Assembly (NCBI GenBank): GCA_963787195.1
Contig: CAWBCI010000051.1
Span: forward strand, 1-17,596
Direction: 5' to 3'
Source of the DNA: CAWBCI01 sp963787195
Lineage (GTDB): Bacteria; Bacteroidota; Bacteroidia; Bacteroidales; JAGOPY01
DNA: 17,596 nt
The notes beneath the pieces are model-generated. The model worked only from the letters and a program-made list of their open reading frames with translations, was not told where the DNA came from and did not search any database. How positions within the stretch are numbered: the stretch's first letter is position 1; each line of letters opens with the position of its first letter. Below are positions 1-7,796 of the stretch, in pieces. A program made the position numbers and the translations under genes.

Positions 1-165
1 TTACACTCCTGGGACAGCATATGGAAACAGGCTGTTGCGCTTGGATTAGGACTGGTACTCAGTATCTCCTTCCGAAAAACAATTACCAGCTATCTCCTTC
101 GTATCTTTAATCACTTAATCAGTCCTTTTATAAATTCCAAATCCCAAATTCCAAAAAACAAATAA
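1..165 (+). CDS. 3' end of an unrecognised gene, possible membrane segment
   Basis: The window opens inside a reading frame that runs 54 codons to a TAA stop. I do not recognise the protein. The visible tail has a hydrophobic stretch (about residues 11-22, VALGLGLVLSIS) followed by a basic and hydrophobic segment, which would fit a C-terminal membrane helix or an amphipathic tail. The last eleven or so residues (INSKSQIPKNK) are encoded by the beginning of the AAATTCC-type repeat tract that fills the following intergenic region. The natural end of the gene may therefore have been extended by repeat DNA. With no upstream part visible, both the frame and the coding status are only likely. Confidence 0.45.
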   Translation, partial: LHSWDSIWKQAVALGLGLVLSISFRKTITSYLLRIFNHLISPFINSKSQIPKNK

Positions 166-295
166 AATTCAAATTCAAATTCCAAATCCAGTCGTCAGTC
201 GGCAGTCAGCAATTATTATAACCAATAACCAATAACTATTTATGACCTACCCATACCCAATACCCAATACACCAATAACCATTACCCAATACCCC
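132..295. repeat. Compound short tandem repeats, mostly heptanucleotide
   Basis: Three different short-repeat families follow each other. At 132-152 there are three 7-nt units (AAATTCC, AAATCCC, AAATTCC), then looser AAATTC units to about 188. At 189-209 there are three 7-nt units (CAGTCGT, CAGTCGG, CAGTCAG). At 221-234 there are two ACCAATA units, and at 245-295 variants of ACCCAAT/ACCAATA. The shared seven-base period across unrelated motifs is seen directly. Units are too short and too degenerate for CRISPR. This tract and its flanks make up the gene-free stretch between 166 and 388, in which I otherwise see only a promoter-like box. Confidence 0.75.
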
Positions 296-337
296 TAACT
301 AATTCTCATTTTCCTTCTCCATTAAAAATATCAGGGC

Positions 338-345
338 TATCTTTG
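338..345 (+). promoter_or_regulatory. Bacteroidetes-type -7 box upstream of the Cys/Met PLP enzyme
   Basis: TATCTTTG matches the TAnnTTTG -7 element of the Bacteroidetes primary sigma factor. It lies 43 nt before the ATG at 389. No clean TTTG -33 box is seen at the usual spacing; only a T-rich stretch (309-312) lies upstream. It is the best promoter candidate for the PLP enzyme and the patatin gene behind it. Confidence 0.45.
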
Positions 346-388
346 CCGTTGTAGCAAGATCTTATACAAAGTATTTAAATATAATATC

Positions 389-1570
389 ATGAGTACTGAA
401 AATTTAAAGTTTGATTCCAGGCTGATACATGCCGGAGGGTTTAAAGATGAATTGGGAAGTGCAGTCGTGCCTATTTACCAGTCGTCTACATTTAGTTTTA
501 AGAATGCCGACCACGGGGCGCAATGCTTTTCAGGAGAGAGCGACGGATATATTTATACCCGTATTGCCAATCCTACGATCCGGGAGTTAGAGAATGCAGT
601 GGCTAATCTTGAAAATGGCTTTGGCGGCATTGCAACATCTTCGGGCATGGGCGCCATCAATACGGTTTATCTTGCCTACCTTGGGCAGGGATCACACATC
701 ATTTGTCATGAAGCGGTTTATGGCCCTTCAAGGGTTGTTCTGGAAAGCGTTTATAGCCGCTTCGGGGTTGAAGCAAGCTTTGTGGATACCGCTGATATCG
801 ACCAGGTAATCAAGGCTTTCAGGCCGAATACCAAATTATTATATACCGAAACCCCAGCTAATCCTACCATGGGAATCAGTGACCTGAAAGCCCTTTCAGC
901 TCTTGCTCATAACGCGAAAGTCCCCCTGGTAGTGGATAATACATTCTGCAGTCCCTATTTACAACGCCCCCTGGATCTGGGAGCCGATGTGGTTGTTCAT
1001 TCCATGACCAAATTCATCAATGGGCATGCCGACATAGTTGCCGGGATGATCGTCACGAAAAATGAAGCTGATTATAAACTTCTCAGGGGAACAATGGTGA
1101 ACGTAGGATGTAATATGGATCCCCACCAGGCTTTCCTGACGCGTCGCGGGCTGAAAACTTTAGGTATCAGGATAGACAGGGCGCAGGAAAATTCGATTAA
1201 AATAGCCGATTACCTGGAGCAACATCCCAAGGTAGAATGGGTTAAATATCCCGGACTTCGCTCGCATCCTCAGTATGAACTGGCAAAAACACAGATGTCG
1301 GGACCCGGAGCCATGATGAGTTTTGAATTGAAAGGTGGATTGATTGCCGGGAAAATAGTTATGGACAATGTAAAACTTGCCCTGCTAGCAGTTTCCCTGG
1401 GAGGCATTGAAACTCTGATCCAGCATCCGGCTTCAATGACACATTCGAAAATGTCGAAGGAATCAAGGGAAAAGGCAGGTATAACAGATGGACTGGTCAG
1501 GTTGGCTGTCGGGATAGAAAATGTGGAAGATATCATCAATGACCTTGAACAGGCTTTAGATAAAATTTGA
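389..1570 (+). CDS. PLP-dependent Cys/Met metabolism enzyme (cystathionine/methionine gamma-lyase type)
   Basis: This 393-residue protein has the full length of the Cys/Met metabolism PLP-enzyme family (fold type I). Visible hallmarks are YTR at 56-58 (phosphate contacts from the neighbouring subunit), SSGMGAI at 84-90, the active-site tyrosine at 111, DNTF at 183-186 (the Asp pairs with the pyridine nitrogen), SMTKFINGHAD with the Schiff-base Lys208, and LVRLAVGIE with the substrate-carboxylate Arg371. Family members cleave or form C-S bonds in cystathionine, methionine or O-acylhomoserine. Residue 113 is Pro in YGPSR, where classical methionine gamma-lyases carry Cys (YGC). Strict methionine gamma-lyase activity is therefore less likely, and cystathionine gamma-lyase or a sulfhydrylase is possible. 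The cytosolic enzyme is followed after 22 nt by the patatin gene, suggesting co-transcription. The family call is firm, the substrate is not. Confidence 0.9.
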   Translation: MSTENLKFDSRLIHAGGFKDELGSAVVPIYQSSTFSFKNADHGAQCFSGESDGYIYTRIANPTIRELENAVANLENGFGGIATSSGMGAINTVYLAYLGQGSHIICHEAVYGPSRVVLESVYSRFGVEASFVDTADIDQVIKAFRPNTKLLYTETPANPTMGISDLKALSALAHNAKVPLVVDNTFCSPYLQRPLDLGADVVVHSMTKFINGHADIVAGMIVTKNEADYKLLRGTMVNVGCNMDPHQAFLTRRGLKTLGIRIDRAQENSIKIADYLEQHPKVEWVKYPGLRSHPQYELAKTQMSGPGAMMSFELKGGLIAGKIVMDNVKLALLAVSLGGIETLIQHPASMTHSKMSKESREKAGITDGLVRLAVGIENVEDIINDLEQALDKI

Positions 1571-1592
1571 TTTTCTAATTATTTTATTTTCT

Positions 1593-3905
1593 ATGGGCAA
1601 GCGGTTTGTATTGCATCTCAGCGTATGGCTGGCCTTGTTCGCGGGCGTCTGCGCCCAGCAGGTATGCGGCCAGAAAGTTGCCCTTGTTCTAAGCGGGGGA
1701 GGCTCAAGGGGGCTGGCCCATGTTGGTGTGCTGAAAGCCCTGGAAGAAAACGGCATCCCGATTGATTACATTGCAGGTACATCTATGGGGGCCATTATAG
1801 GGGGTCTATATGCCAGTGGTTATACACCTGACCAGATTTATCAGTTCGTGACTTCACCTGATTTTGAAAGCTGGGCTGCCGGTGAACTTAGTGAAGATTA
1901 CATCTTCTATTTCAAACGACCCGACCCGAATGCATCCTGGATCAGTCTTAAGTTTGATTATGATGATGTTAAGAAAAAGCTGCAAACAAAATTGCCTACT
2001 AATCTTATTTCACCATTTCAAATGGACTTTGCCATTATGGAGCTCTATGCATCTGCTTCTGCTGCCTGTGATTATAATTTTGACAGCCTGTTCGTGCCAT
2101 TCAGGTGTGTGGCATCAGACATCGATTCAAATAAATCGGTAGTCCTGAAAAACGGGCAACTTGGCAGCGCTATAAGGGCTTCATCAACGTATCCTTTTTA
2201 TTTCAAACCCATAGTTTTGAACGGGAAAGTTTTATTTGACGGTGGAATGTACAATAATTTCCCGGTGGATGTGGCCATTTCTGCTTTTCACCCTGATATC
2301 ATTATCGGAAGCAAGGCCGCCTCGAACTACCGGGATGCCAGCCATGATGACATTATATCCCAGGTGCAAAATATGATCATCAAGGAGACAAACTACAAAG
2401 TACCGGCTGAAAACGGCGTTATGATAGAACCTACTATGCCCCATGTGAATGTAATAGATTTTTCGCAGAAGGAGGAATTTATTGACAGCGGCTATGTGGC
2501 GGCCATGCGGATGATGGACCAAATAAAAAAGAAAGTCAAAAGAAGAGTTACTTCGCGGGAGCTATTTGAAAAAAGGGAAACATTTGTCCAGAAGAAGCCA
2601 GTTGTGATTATCGATACTATAAATGTGCAGGGTCTGAAAAAAAATCAGGCTGAATATATCCAACGTTTCTTCACGAAAAAATCAAGGTACATCACTCTTA
2701 ATACCCTTAAACCCGAATATTTTAAACTCCTGGCCGACAATAAAATAAAATATATCTATCCTACTTTGAAGTATGAAAAATCTACCGGATTTTATGAATT
2801 GAATTTACAGGTTCAACAAGCTGAGCATTTTATGGCTGAATTTGGAGGAAATATTTCCTCCAGTTCCGCCAATGCCGCTTATGTTGGAATTGAATACCGG
2901 TGGTTTCAGAGGATAGGGCTTACATTTGCCGCCAATGGCTATTTCGGAAGGTTTTACAGTTCGGCTGACCTGGAAGCCCGTGTGGACTTTTCTTCCAATT
3001 TCCCTGTCTATCTGACAACCGATTTTACATATAATCACAAGGATTATTTCCGGAATACCACTTATTTCTTTGAGGATAAAACGCCTTCTTTCCTTGTCCA
3101 GAATGAAAACCACTTTGGGCTTAATGCCGGCATACCAGCAACGAATAAAGGGAAAGTTGCATTTGGCGCCGCTGCTGGTATTGCCAAGGATGAATATTAT
3201 CAAACCAATCAATTTACAAGACAGGATACTGCGGATATTACTTACTTTAATTTTTTCATTCCTCATATTACTTTCGACCTGAATTCATTGAATTATAAAC
3301 AGTTCCCTGATGCAGGATTAAGATTTTATATTTCCTTGCGTATGATAAACGGTAAGGAAAAATCAATCCCGGGATCAACTTCTGATTTAATGCAGAAAAA
3401 TTATATCAAGTATCATAACTGGTTTCAAGTCAGGATCATATATGATAATTATTTCAAATCTATCGGGCCATTAAAACTTGGTTTTTATGGGGAATTGCTC
3501 TTGTCTGACCAGGACATCTTCAACAATTATACTTCTACCATCCTCAGAACTCCGGCATTTACACCTATCCCTGAGATGCAAACCCTGTTTTTGCCAAACT
3601 ACCGGGCCATCAACTATGCATCCGTCGGAATCAAGGGGGTGTTGAAACTTTATAAGCAGCTAAATCTTAGGTTGGAAGGCTATCTTTTTCAGCCTTATAA
3701 AGAGTTTGAGCAGGGACCCGATAAGCAAGCTGTGTTTAAAAAGCAATTTTCCGACCGCTCTTTTGTGTACTCAACCAGTATCGTCTATCATAGTATTATC
3801 GGACCTGTCAGTTTTTCATTTAATTATTACGACAGAGCTGTGAATAATACATCTTTTCTGTTCAATATAGGTTATATTATCTTCAATAAGAGTGTATTTG
3901 ATTGA
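1593..3905 (+). CDS. Patatin-like phospholipase fused to a POTRA/outer-membrane beta-barrel
   Basis: A signal peptide (about residues 1-21, ending VCA) precedes a complete patatin domain. The oxyanion loop SGGGSRG is at 34-40, the nucleophile elbow GTSMG has Ser64, and the dyad Asp216 lies in DGG. Residues about 337-412 (IIDTINVQGLKK onward) resemble a POTRA module. The remaining ~360 residues alternate aromatic and polar positions and contain many Tyr/Phe/Asn, typical of a BamA/Omp85-type barrel, ending in a short last strand. This order (patatin, POTRA, barrel) is that of PlpD-like type Vd autotransporters and of common Bacteroidetes surface proteins. The barrel would sit in the outer membrane and carry the lipase domain outside or in the periplasm. 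The start is supported by the signal peptide and by the 22-nt gap to the previous gene. All catalytic residues are present, so it is probably an active phospholipase A; its substrate is unknown. Confidence 0.9.
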   Translation: MGKRFVLHLSVWLALFAGVCAQQVCGQKVALVLSGGGSRGLAHVGVLKALEENGIPIDYIAGTSMGAIIGGLYASGYTPDQIYQFVTSPDFESWAAGELSEDYIFYFKRPDPNASWISLKFDYDDVKKKLQTKLPTNLISPFQMDFAIMELYASASAACDYNFDSLFVPFRCVASDIDSNKSVVLKNGQLGSAIRASSTYPFYFKPIVLNGKVLFDGGMYNNFPVDVAISAFHPDIIIGSKAASNYRDASHDDIISQVQNMIIKETNYKVPAENGVMIEPTMPHVNVIDFSQKEEFIDSGYVAAMRMMDQIKKKVKRRVTSRELFEKRETFVQKKPVVIIDTINVQGLKKNQAEYIQRFFTKKSRYITLNTLKPEYFKLLADNKIKYIYPTLKYEKSTGFYELNLQVQQAEHFMAEFGGNISSSSANAAYVGIEYRWFQRIGLTFAANGYFGRFYSSADLEARVDFSSNFPVYLTTDFTYNHKDYFRNTTYFFEDKTPSFLVQNENHFGLNAGIPATNKGKVAFGAAAGIAKDEYYQTNQFTRQDTADITYFNFFIPHITFDLNSLNYKQFPDAGLRFYISLRMINGKEKSIPGSTSDLMQKNYIKYHNWFQVRIIYDNYFKSIGPLKLGFYGELLLSDQDIFNNYTSTILRTPAFTPIPEMQTLFLPNYRAINYASVGIKGVLKLYKQLNLRLEGYLFQPYKEFEQGPDKQAVFKKQFSDRSFVYSTSIVYHSIIGPVSFSFNYYDRAVNNTSFLFNIGYIIFNKSVFD

Positions 3906-3981
3906 TAATATGTAAGTTGAACAGGTGTTTGAATTCCAGATTATTATTTCTCTTAAACTATAGTGACTTTTAAATTATTGC

Positions 3982-3989
3982 TATTTTTG
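3982..3989 (+). promoter_or_regulatory. Bacteroidetes-type -7 box upstream of the DUF349 gene
   Basis: TATTTTTG fits TAnnTTTG and lies in the 247-nt gap after the patatin gene, about 160 nt before the preferred start at 4153. No good TTTG is found at -33, so this rests on the -7 box and its location alone. It would give a long leader in which I see no clear riboswitch or hairpin. Confidence 0.35.
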
Positions 3990-4152
3990 CAGACCTTATA
4001 ATTGATAAAAACCGGAAACAACCAATAAGATCAGCATTTTAACTGATCAATGACTTAAAATAAAATAACTGAGCTATAACCCGATCCGAATTCCTGGCAT
4101 CTCATTGATGGCAGGAAGGAGCGAACTCTTGATTAATAAAATAAGTAAAGCA

Positions 4153-6537
4153 ATGACCGAAAAAGACAAACCCATCGAGGACTCTCAGATGGTAAACCCC
4201 GAGACAACAGAGAATACTCCGGAACAAGAAAATGTGTCCCCTGAGGAGTTGAAATCCGCAAAAACAGAAACCGAAACCGAAGAACAAGTGAAAGAGATCA
4301 TTTCGGAAACAAGTCTGACAGAAGAAAACCTGGTTCAGGAAAATGATCCTGAAATTACTGAGCTGAGTGTGACCGGGGAAATCCCGTCAATCAGTGAACC
4401 GGAAGAAAAGGCAACAGAACCTTTAAGCGGATTGACGCAGGTTGAAGTAATTGAAGAAAGCGGGCCTGAAACAACTGACCTGGTGAATGAACCAGCTGAG
4501 GAGCCGGTTTTGGTAAGTGAATCAGCTGAAGAGCCGGTTTTGCTAACTGAACAGCTTGAAGAAAGCGCGGAGAATCTTGCTGAAGTAGCTGTAGAAGAAG
4601 AAAAAGCAGAAGCTGTAGAAGATGAAAAAGCAGAAATTGTAGAAGAAGAAAAAGAAGCAGCAACTGAAATTGTAGGGGAATCATCAGCTAGTCCGGATGT
4701 TCCTGAAATTGCGGGGAATTTGGTCAGCAATAAAAATGATCAGCCCGGCATTGAGGAACCTGATACGGATGAGGAAGATGAAGAAGAAGAAGCAGCAGAG
4801 AGTGAACCCAATAATCAGGAAGACTTTGATCATTACTCAAGGGAAAAGCTTGCTGAACTCATGGAGGAAACTGTTAGAGATACAGATGTTCAAAAGATTA
4901 AAACCAGAGTTTCACTCATTAAAGTCGCTTTCCTGAAGCAAACTAAAGAGTTGGAGCATAACAAGATAGAGACTGCTCTTAGTCAGGATGATATAAAAGA
5001 AGGAGAAGAACCCCCTCAGGATCCCCTTATCGTGAGGTTTAATGAAGCTTTTGAAATATATAAGCGCAACAAGGCTAAATATAATGAAGACCAGGAATTG
5101 TTGAAAATCAGGAACCTGGAATCCAAAAAGCAGATCCTGGATGAACTGCGGGAGCTGGTCAATACAGATGAATCCCTCAAGAAAACCTATGATCGTTTCA
5201 AGGAACTTCAAACCAAGTGGAAAGAGATCGGACTGGTGCCAACCACCGAAATCAATAATCTCTGGCAAAATTATCATTTCCTGGTTGAAAAATTCTTTGA
5301 TAAGGTAAAGATCAGTAAAGAACTCCGGGATCTGGATCTGAAAAAAAACCTGGAACTTAAATTAGAGCTTTGTGAAAAAGCTGAAGAACTTTTACTGGAG
5401 ACATCCATTATAAAGTCTTTTAAACAACTTCAGAAATACCATGATGAGTGGAAGGAAGTTGGACCGGTGCCCCAGGATAAAAGGGATGAACTCTGGGAAA
5501 GGTTTAAAACAGCCACCGACAAGATCAATGAACGCCGCAGGGAATACTATAATAAACTATCGGAACAGCAGGAAAGCAATCTGCTTGCCAAAAATGCCCT
5601 TCTTGAGAAAGCCGAGCAAATCTTAGGCCTTGAAATAAATTCCATAAAAGAGTGGCAGGATGCTACCAACCAGATCAATGAGCTGTTTAAAGTTTGGAAG
5701 ACTGTTGGCCCCGCGCCGAAAAAGAACAATGATGAGATTTGGGAGAAGTTTAAGGGAGCCCTGAATGGATTTTTTAACAATAAGAAAGAATATTTTTCAG
5801 GAATTAAACAAGAACAGCTCAATAATTTCAATCTCAAGCTGGATATCTGCAAGCAGGCTGAGAATCTCAAAGACAGCACCGACTGGAAAAAGACGACCCA
5901 GGAGTTGATCAATCTGCAGAGAGAATGGAAGGAAATAGGGCCGGTTCCCAGGAAACATTCCGATAAAATATGGAAGCGCTTCCGGGCTGCATGCGATGAG
6001 TTTTTTCACAATAAATCAGCTTTCTTCTCCAATATTGACCAAATGGAGGCCGAAAATCTGGAGAAAAAGCTTGGATTGATCGGGAGGATACAGGAATATA
6101 AATATTCCGAAGATAAAAATGCAAACCTTGAAATCCTGAAGGGCTTCCAAAGGGAATGGACAGAGATCGGCCACGTGCCGATCAAGGAGAAAGATAAAAT
6201 CCATATTAGTTTCAGGGAAGCTATCAATAAGCAGCTTGACAAGCTTAATATAAGCTCCCTGGAAATGAAAGCCATAGACTTTAAAAATAAGATGGATTCC
6301 TTGGTAGAGAGCCCCAATGCCGGCAGGGCAATCCGTAAGGAGATAGGTTTTCTGAGTGGAAAAGTAAGCAAACTGAGAGAAGACATACATCTCTGGGAAA
6401 ATAATATCGGATTCCTGGCCCATTCCAAGAAAGCTGACCTGCTGAAAGCTGAATTTGAGAAGAAGATTGAAAAAGCCAAGGAAGAACTGGCACTTTCTGA
6501 AGCTAAATTGCGCTATATGCAAGATTCGATCGATTGA
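4153..6537 (+). CDS. DUF349 repeat protein with long acidic N-terminus
   Basis: The protein has about 794 residues. Residues 1 to ~230 are highly acidic and low in complexity, rich in Glu, Thr, Val and Pro, and contain internal repeats. From about 270 the protein is helical and holds five DUF349 repeats, each marked by a W(K/T)xxGxxP core. The Trp residues are at about 356, 433, 515, 592 and 669, a period of 77 or 82 residues, and the motif is usually followed by LWxxF or IWxxF. The C-terminus is a charged coiled coil. DUF349 has no established function that I can name; no signal peptide is seen, so the protein is likely cytosolic. I chose ATG 4153 because it follows an A-rich stretch and gives the acidic start MTEKDK; the frame is open upstream to TTG 4105 and ATG 4108. 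The part from 4653 on is duplicated in inverted orientation at the right end of the window. Confidence 0.88.
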   Translation: MTEKDKPIEDSQMVNPETTENTPEQENVSPEELKSAKTETETEEQVKEIISETSLTEENLVQENDPEITELSVTGEIPSISEPEEKATEPLSGLTQVEVIEESGPETTDLVNEPAEEPVLVSESAEEPVLLTEQLEESAENLAEVAVEEEKAEAVEDEKAEIVEEEKEAATEIVGESSASPDVPEIAGNLVSNKNDQPGIEEPDTDEEDEEEEAAESEPNNQEDFDHYSREKLAELMEETVRDTDVQKIKTRVSLIKVAFLKQTKELEHNKIETALSQDDIKEGEEPPQDPLIVRFNEAFEIYKRNKAKYNEDQELLKIRNLESKKQILDELRELVNTDESLKKTYDRFKELQTKWKEIGLVPTTEINNLWQNYHFLVEKFFDKVKISKELRDLDLKKNLELKLELCEKAEELLLETSIIKSFKQLQKYHDEWKEVGPVPQDKRDELWERFKTATDKINERRREYYNKLSEQQESNLLAKNALLEKAEQILGLEINSIKEWQDATNQINELFKVWKTVGPAPKKNNDEIWEKFKGALNGFFNNKKEYFSGIKQEQLNNFNLKLDICKQAENLKDSTDWKKTTQELINLQREWKEIGPVPRKHSDKIWKRFRAACDEFFHNKSAFFSNIDQMEAENLEKKLGLIGRIQEYKYSEDKNANLEILKGFQREWTEIGHVPIKEKDKIHISFREAINKQLDKLNISSLEMKAIDFKNKMDSLVESPNAGRAIRKEIGFLSGKVSKLREDIHLWENNIGFLAHSKKADLLKAEFEKKIEKAKEELALSEAKLRYMQDSID
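4489..4548 (+). repeat. Two 30-bp tandem repeats in the acidic region
   Basis: Two consecutive 30-bp units (4489-4518 and 4519-4548) encode EPAEEPVLVS and ESAEEPVLLT. They differ at only a few bases. They lie just outside the duplicated arm and show that the acidic N-terminus of the DUF349 protein has grown by tandem duplication. Confidence 0.75.
4591..4662 (+). repeat. Three 24-bp tandem repeats in the acidic region
   Basis: Three consecutive 24-bp units start at 4591, 4615 and 4639 and encode VEEEKAEA, VEDEKAEI and VEEEKEAA. The last base of the window corresponds to position 4653, inside the third unit. The visible limit of the inverted duplication therefore falls in repetitive DNA, a place where an assembly could easily stop. 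Confidence 0.75.
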
Positions 6538-6567
6538 TTTTATGACGCATCATTAATTCTATATACG

Positions 6568-6596
6568 GAGGCTGCAGTTATGCAGCCTCTTTTTTT
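6568..6596 (+). terminator. Intrinsic terminator after the DUF349 gene
   Basis: A perfect 9-bp stem, GAGGCTGCA paired with TGCAGCCTC, closes a GTTA tetraloop and is followed directly by seven T. It starts 30 nt after the stop codon and is a textbook rho-independent terminator. It separates the DUF349 gene from aroC. Confidence 0.9.
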
Positions 6597-6604
6597 ATCA
6601 GCTG

Positions 6605-6634
6605 ATTGAATTCGGTGTTTATTCCGTATTTTTG
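6605..6634 (+). promoter_or_regulatory. aroC promoter, probably leaderless
   Basis: ATTG at 6605-6608 (close to the TTTG -33 box) is separated by 18 nt from TATTTTTG at 6627-6634, a full TAnnTTTG -7 box. The aroC ATG begins only six bases after the last base of the box, so transcription would start at or right beside the start codon. Position directly behind a terminator supports an independent promoter. The right arm carries an identical copy. Confidence 0.65.
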
Positions 6635-6639
6635 CATAT

Positions 6640-7719
6640 ATGCCGGGAAATACATTTGGTCAGTTTTTCAAAGTAACTACTTTTGGCGAATCCCATGGGA
6701 AAGCCCTGGGTGGTATTGTCGATGGTTGTCCGGCAGGACTTGAGCTGGATGAGGATTTTATCCGTCAGGAGATGGGCCACCGTAAGCCCGGGGATGGCCC
6801 TGCTTCAACTATGCGAAAAGAAGCTGACCAGGTACACATACTCTCAGGTGTTTTCGAAGGTAAAACTACTGGTACACCCATTTCTTTTGTGATCTATAAC
6901 GAAGACGCCAGGGAAGAAGATTACAGGGATGTCAAAGACATTTTCCGTCCTTCCCAGGCAGATTATAGCTATCAGGCCCGTTTTGGCTTGCGGGATTACA
7001 GGGGTGGGGGCAGGGCTTCCGGAAGGGAGACTGCAGCCAGGGTAGCTGCCGGTGCGATTGCCCGGATCCTGCTGAAAACAACCGGTATTTCTATTTCAGC
7101 CTATACAGCTGCAATTGGTGAGATTAGACTGGATAAAGATTATCGGGAACTCGATTTGAATGCCGTTTATCGGTCACCGGTCTATTGTCCGGATGAGGAT
7201 GCCTCAGCCAGGATGTCGGACCTTCTGGATAAATTGAGAAAAGAAAAAGATACAATCGGAGGGACTGTTAATTGTATAGTGACATCAGTTCCCCCGGGTT
7301 ATGGCGATCCGGTTTTTGATAAGTTGCAGGCAGATTTAGCCAAAGCAGTCATGAGTATCGGAGGAGCCAAAGGATTTGAGTACGGGGCCGGCTTCAGGTC
7401 TGTGCTCCTGAAGGGCTCTGAAATGAATGACCCTTTTTATATGGAAGCTGATCGGGTCCGCACCCGGGCCAATCATGCAGGTGGAATATCAGGAGGTATA
7501 TCCAATGGGGAAGATATCTATTTCAGGGTGGCTTTTAAAGCTGTTTCTTCCATTGGGCTTCCTCAGGAAACGGTTGATAAGTATGGCAATAGTCTTCAGT
7601 ATTCCAATTCAGGCCGACATGATGTCTGCCTGGTTCCCAGGGCGGTTCCGGTGGTGGAAGCTATGACGGCACTTGTCATGGCTGATCACTTGTTAAGGTT
7701 TAGAACCAGTAAAATTTAA
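6640..7719 (+). CDS. aroC: Chorismate synthase (left-arm copy)
   Basis: Chorismate synthase converts 5-enolpyruvylshikimate-3-phosphate to chorismate, the last step of the shikimate pathway, with reduced FMN as cofactor. The 359 residues match the usual family length. The three family signatures are visible: GESHG at 16-20 (His19), RGGGRASGRETAARVAAGAI in the middle, and NHAGGISGGISNGE near 278 together with GRHD at 325-328 (Asp328). The start is fixed by the N-terminal GNTFGQFFKVTTFGESHG and by the promoter immediately in front. The gene has its own promoter and is followed after 77 nt by the AsmA-like gene on the same strand. It differs from the right-arm copy by three substitutions: Thr148 here versus Ala there, Ala277 versus Thr, and one silent change. 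Confidence 0.97.
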   Translation: MPGNTFGQFFKVTTFGESHGKALGGIVDGCPAGLELDEDFIRQEMGHRKPGDGPASTMRKEADQVHILSGVFEGKTTGTPISFVIYNEDAREEDYRDVKDIFRPSQADYSYQARFGLRDYRGGGRASGRETAARVAAGAIARILLKTTGISISAYTAAIGEIRLDKDYRELDLNAVYRSPVYCPDEDASARMSDLLDKLRKEKDTIGGTVNCIVTSVPPGYGDPVFDKLQADLAKAVMSIGGAKGFEYGAGFRSVLLKGSEMNDPFYMEADRVRTRANHAGGISGGISNGEDIYFRVAFKAVSSIGLPQETVDKYGNSLQYSNSGRHDVCLVPRAVPVVEAMTALVMADHLLRFRTSKI

Positions 7720-7796
7720 TCTTCGAATGATTCAAAATAAGTCTCTATATCCTGAATATCATCTTATCATTATCTGAAAACATTAAAACCAAATCA

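Noticed and set aside
132..295. Possible CRISPR array
   Set aside because: Units are 6-7 bp and directly adjacent, with no spacers of constant length and no cas genes nearby.
3906..4080. Small gene or riboswitch between the patatin and DUF349 genes
   Set aside because: The stretch is AT-rich with frequent stops and no convincing hairpin; only the -7-like box at 3982-3989 stands out.
4105..4152. Upstream extension of the DUF349 gene to TTG 4105 or ATG 4108
   Set aside because: It adds a non-acidic segment (MAGRSELLINKISKA) unlike the rest of the N-terminus. ATG 4153 has the A-rich upstream context usual here. The choice is a judgement, not proven.
4335..4730. Long minus-strand ORFs rich in Ser or Leu opposite the acidic domain
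   Set aside because: They are the complement of the Glu-rich repeats (GAA/GAG read as TTC/CTC) and have no start context or family resemblance.
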